From: an uncultured Eubacteriaceae bacterium
GTDB taxonomy: Bacteria > Bacillota > Clostridia > Lachnospirales > CAG-274
NCBI GenBank assembly: GCA_938042265.1
Contig: CALIRN010000030.1
Coordinates: 1 to 6,469 of the forward strand
Direction of reading: 5' to 3'
DNA length: 6,469 nt
Shown: piece by piece, positions 6,215 to 6,469 of the stretch
Layout: each line of letters begins with the position of its first letter
How positions within the stretch are numbered: the stretch's first letter is position 1
Notes under the pieces: generated by a model
Seen by the model: the letters and a program-made list of their open reading frames with translations, nothing else
Database searches by the model: none
What the model was told of the DNA's origin: nothing
Position numbers and translations under genes: made by a program

Positions 6215-6275
6215 CGTTACATAAATAACACAAAAATGATGCATTTACTTCTTTTTTACTACTCTACTATTTTTA

Positions 6276-6469
6276 TCATTTATTAGAATTTTTGCGATAA
6301 TACCTATTATTTATAATAGATATGATTGTGGATATAATCGGAAAAATGGTACATATCAATATAGCCAATTTCATTCCTACTTGTTCAGCATTTAAACCAT
6401 ATTGTGAAGCAGTATGAATTATATTAGAATGCTTTGCAACAACATCCGTAATAATACCAATTAACTGTG
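6276..6469 (-). CDS. C-terminal fragment of an unidentified membrane protein, possibly a transport permease (N-terminus beyond window)
   Basis: From the window edge a minus-strand frame gives 63 residues and a TGA stop at 6276. It begins QLIGIITDVVAKHSN and ends NNRYYRKNSNK. A hydrophobic helix (about residues 33-52, KLAILICTIFPIISTIISII) is followed by a basic tail, as expected for a last membrane segment with a cytoplasmic C-terminus. The piece NAEQVGMKLAILICTIFPI resembles the last helix of sugar-type ABC transporter permeases, but the usual end of that family is absent, so this is only a guess. Codons are markedly richer in A and T (many ATA and ATT) than in the other genes here. The likely terminator lies about 270 bases downstream. 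Confidence 0.65.
   Translation of the reverse strand, partial: QLIGIITDVVAKHSNIIHTASQYGLNAEQVGMKLAILICTIFPIISTIISIINNRYYRKNSNK

Larger units (their letters stand above)
6004..6275. other. AT-rich intergenic stretch without a credible gene
   Basis: About 270 bases separate the stop of the right-edge gene from its likely terminator. Both strands carry frequent stops. The best short frames are an 18-codon frame on the plus strand from the ATG at about 6070 and a 23-codon frame on the minus strand from the ATG at about 6195; neither has a ribosome-binding site. The stretch holds an AT-only inverted repeat (6012-6026), a pair of direct repeats (6021-6057) and a promoter-like pair of boxes (6186-6214), each listed separately. 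Either it is an unusually long 3' untranslated region or it encodes a small RNA. Confidence 0.7.

Overview
The window looks like part of a low-to-moderate G+C Firmicute chromosome, most likely an anaerobic member of the Clostridia. The signs are strong AAGGAGG ribosome-binding sites, consensus sigma-A promoters, AT-rich intergenic DNA, the rph-rdgB-phosphoesterase order known from Gram-positive genomes (compare rph-ysnA-ysnB in Bacillus subtilis), and a rubredoxin domain fused to a glutamate-synthase-type flavoenzyme. The genus cannot be fixed from this sequence. Every gene I can support lies on the minus strand, so the window reads functionally from right to left.

Right edge (about 5975-6469): the last 63 codons of an AT-rich membrane protein enter from outside the window. 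They are followed by about 270 bases of very AT-rich DNA without a credible gene and then by a textbook intrinsic terminator.

Centre-right (4459-5954): a single-gene unit. A perfect-consensus sigma-A promoter (TTGACA-17-TATAAT) and a strong ribosome-binding site drive a 465-residue protein. It has an N-terminal rubredoxin-like Cys4 domain and a complete FMN / 3Fe-4S glutamate-synthase domain, but no amidotransferase part. A GC-rich hairpin closes the unit.

Left two thirds (1-4451): a second promoter (TTGAAA-17-TATTAT with an extended -10) starts a tightly packed operon. Its order is RNase PH (rph), XTP/dITP pyrophosphatase (rdgB), a YfcE/MJ0936-type metallophosphoesterase, an unrecognised four-segment membrane protein, and Tex. 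Tex is cut by the window edge just before its expected S1 domain. Gene junctions are a 4-base overlap or gaps of 4, 3 and 20 bases, which implies translational coupling.

The operon's recognisable members serve RNA processing and nucleotide-pool cleaning: RNase PH trims tRNA 3' ends, RdgB removes deaminated nucleotides, and Tex binds nucleic acid during transcription. The least explained genes are the membrane protein inside this operon and the rubredoxin-GltB fusion upstream of it. No mobile element, CRISPR array, tRNA or rRNA was seen, and I find no clear evidence of a wholly new multi-gene system.
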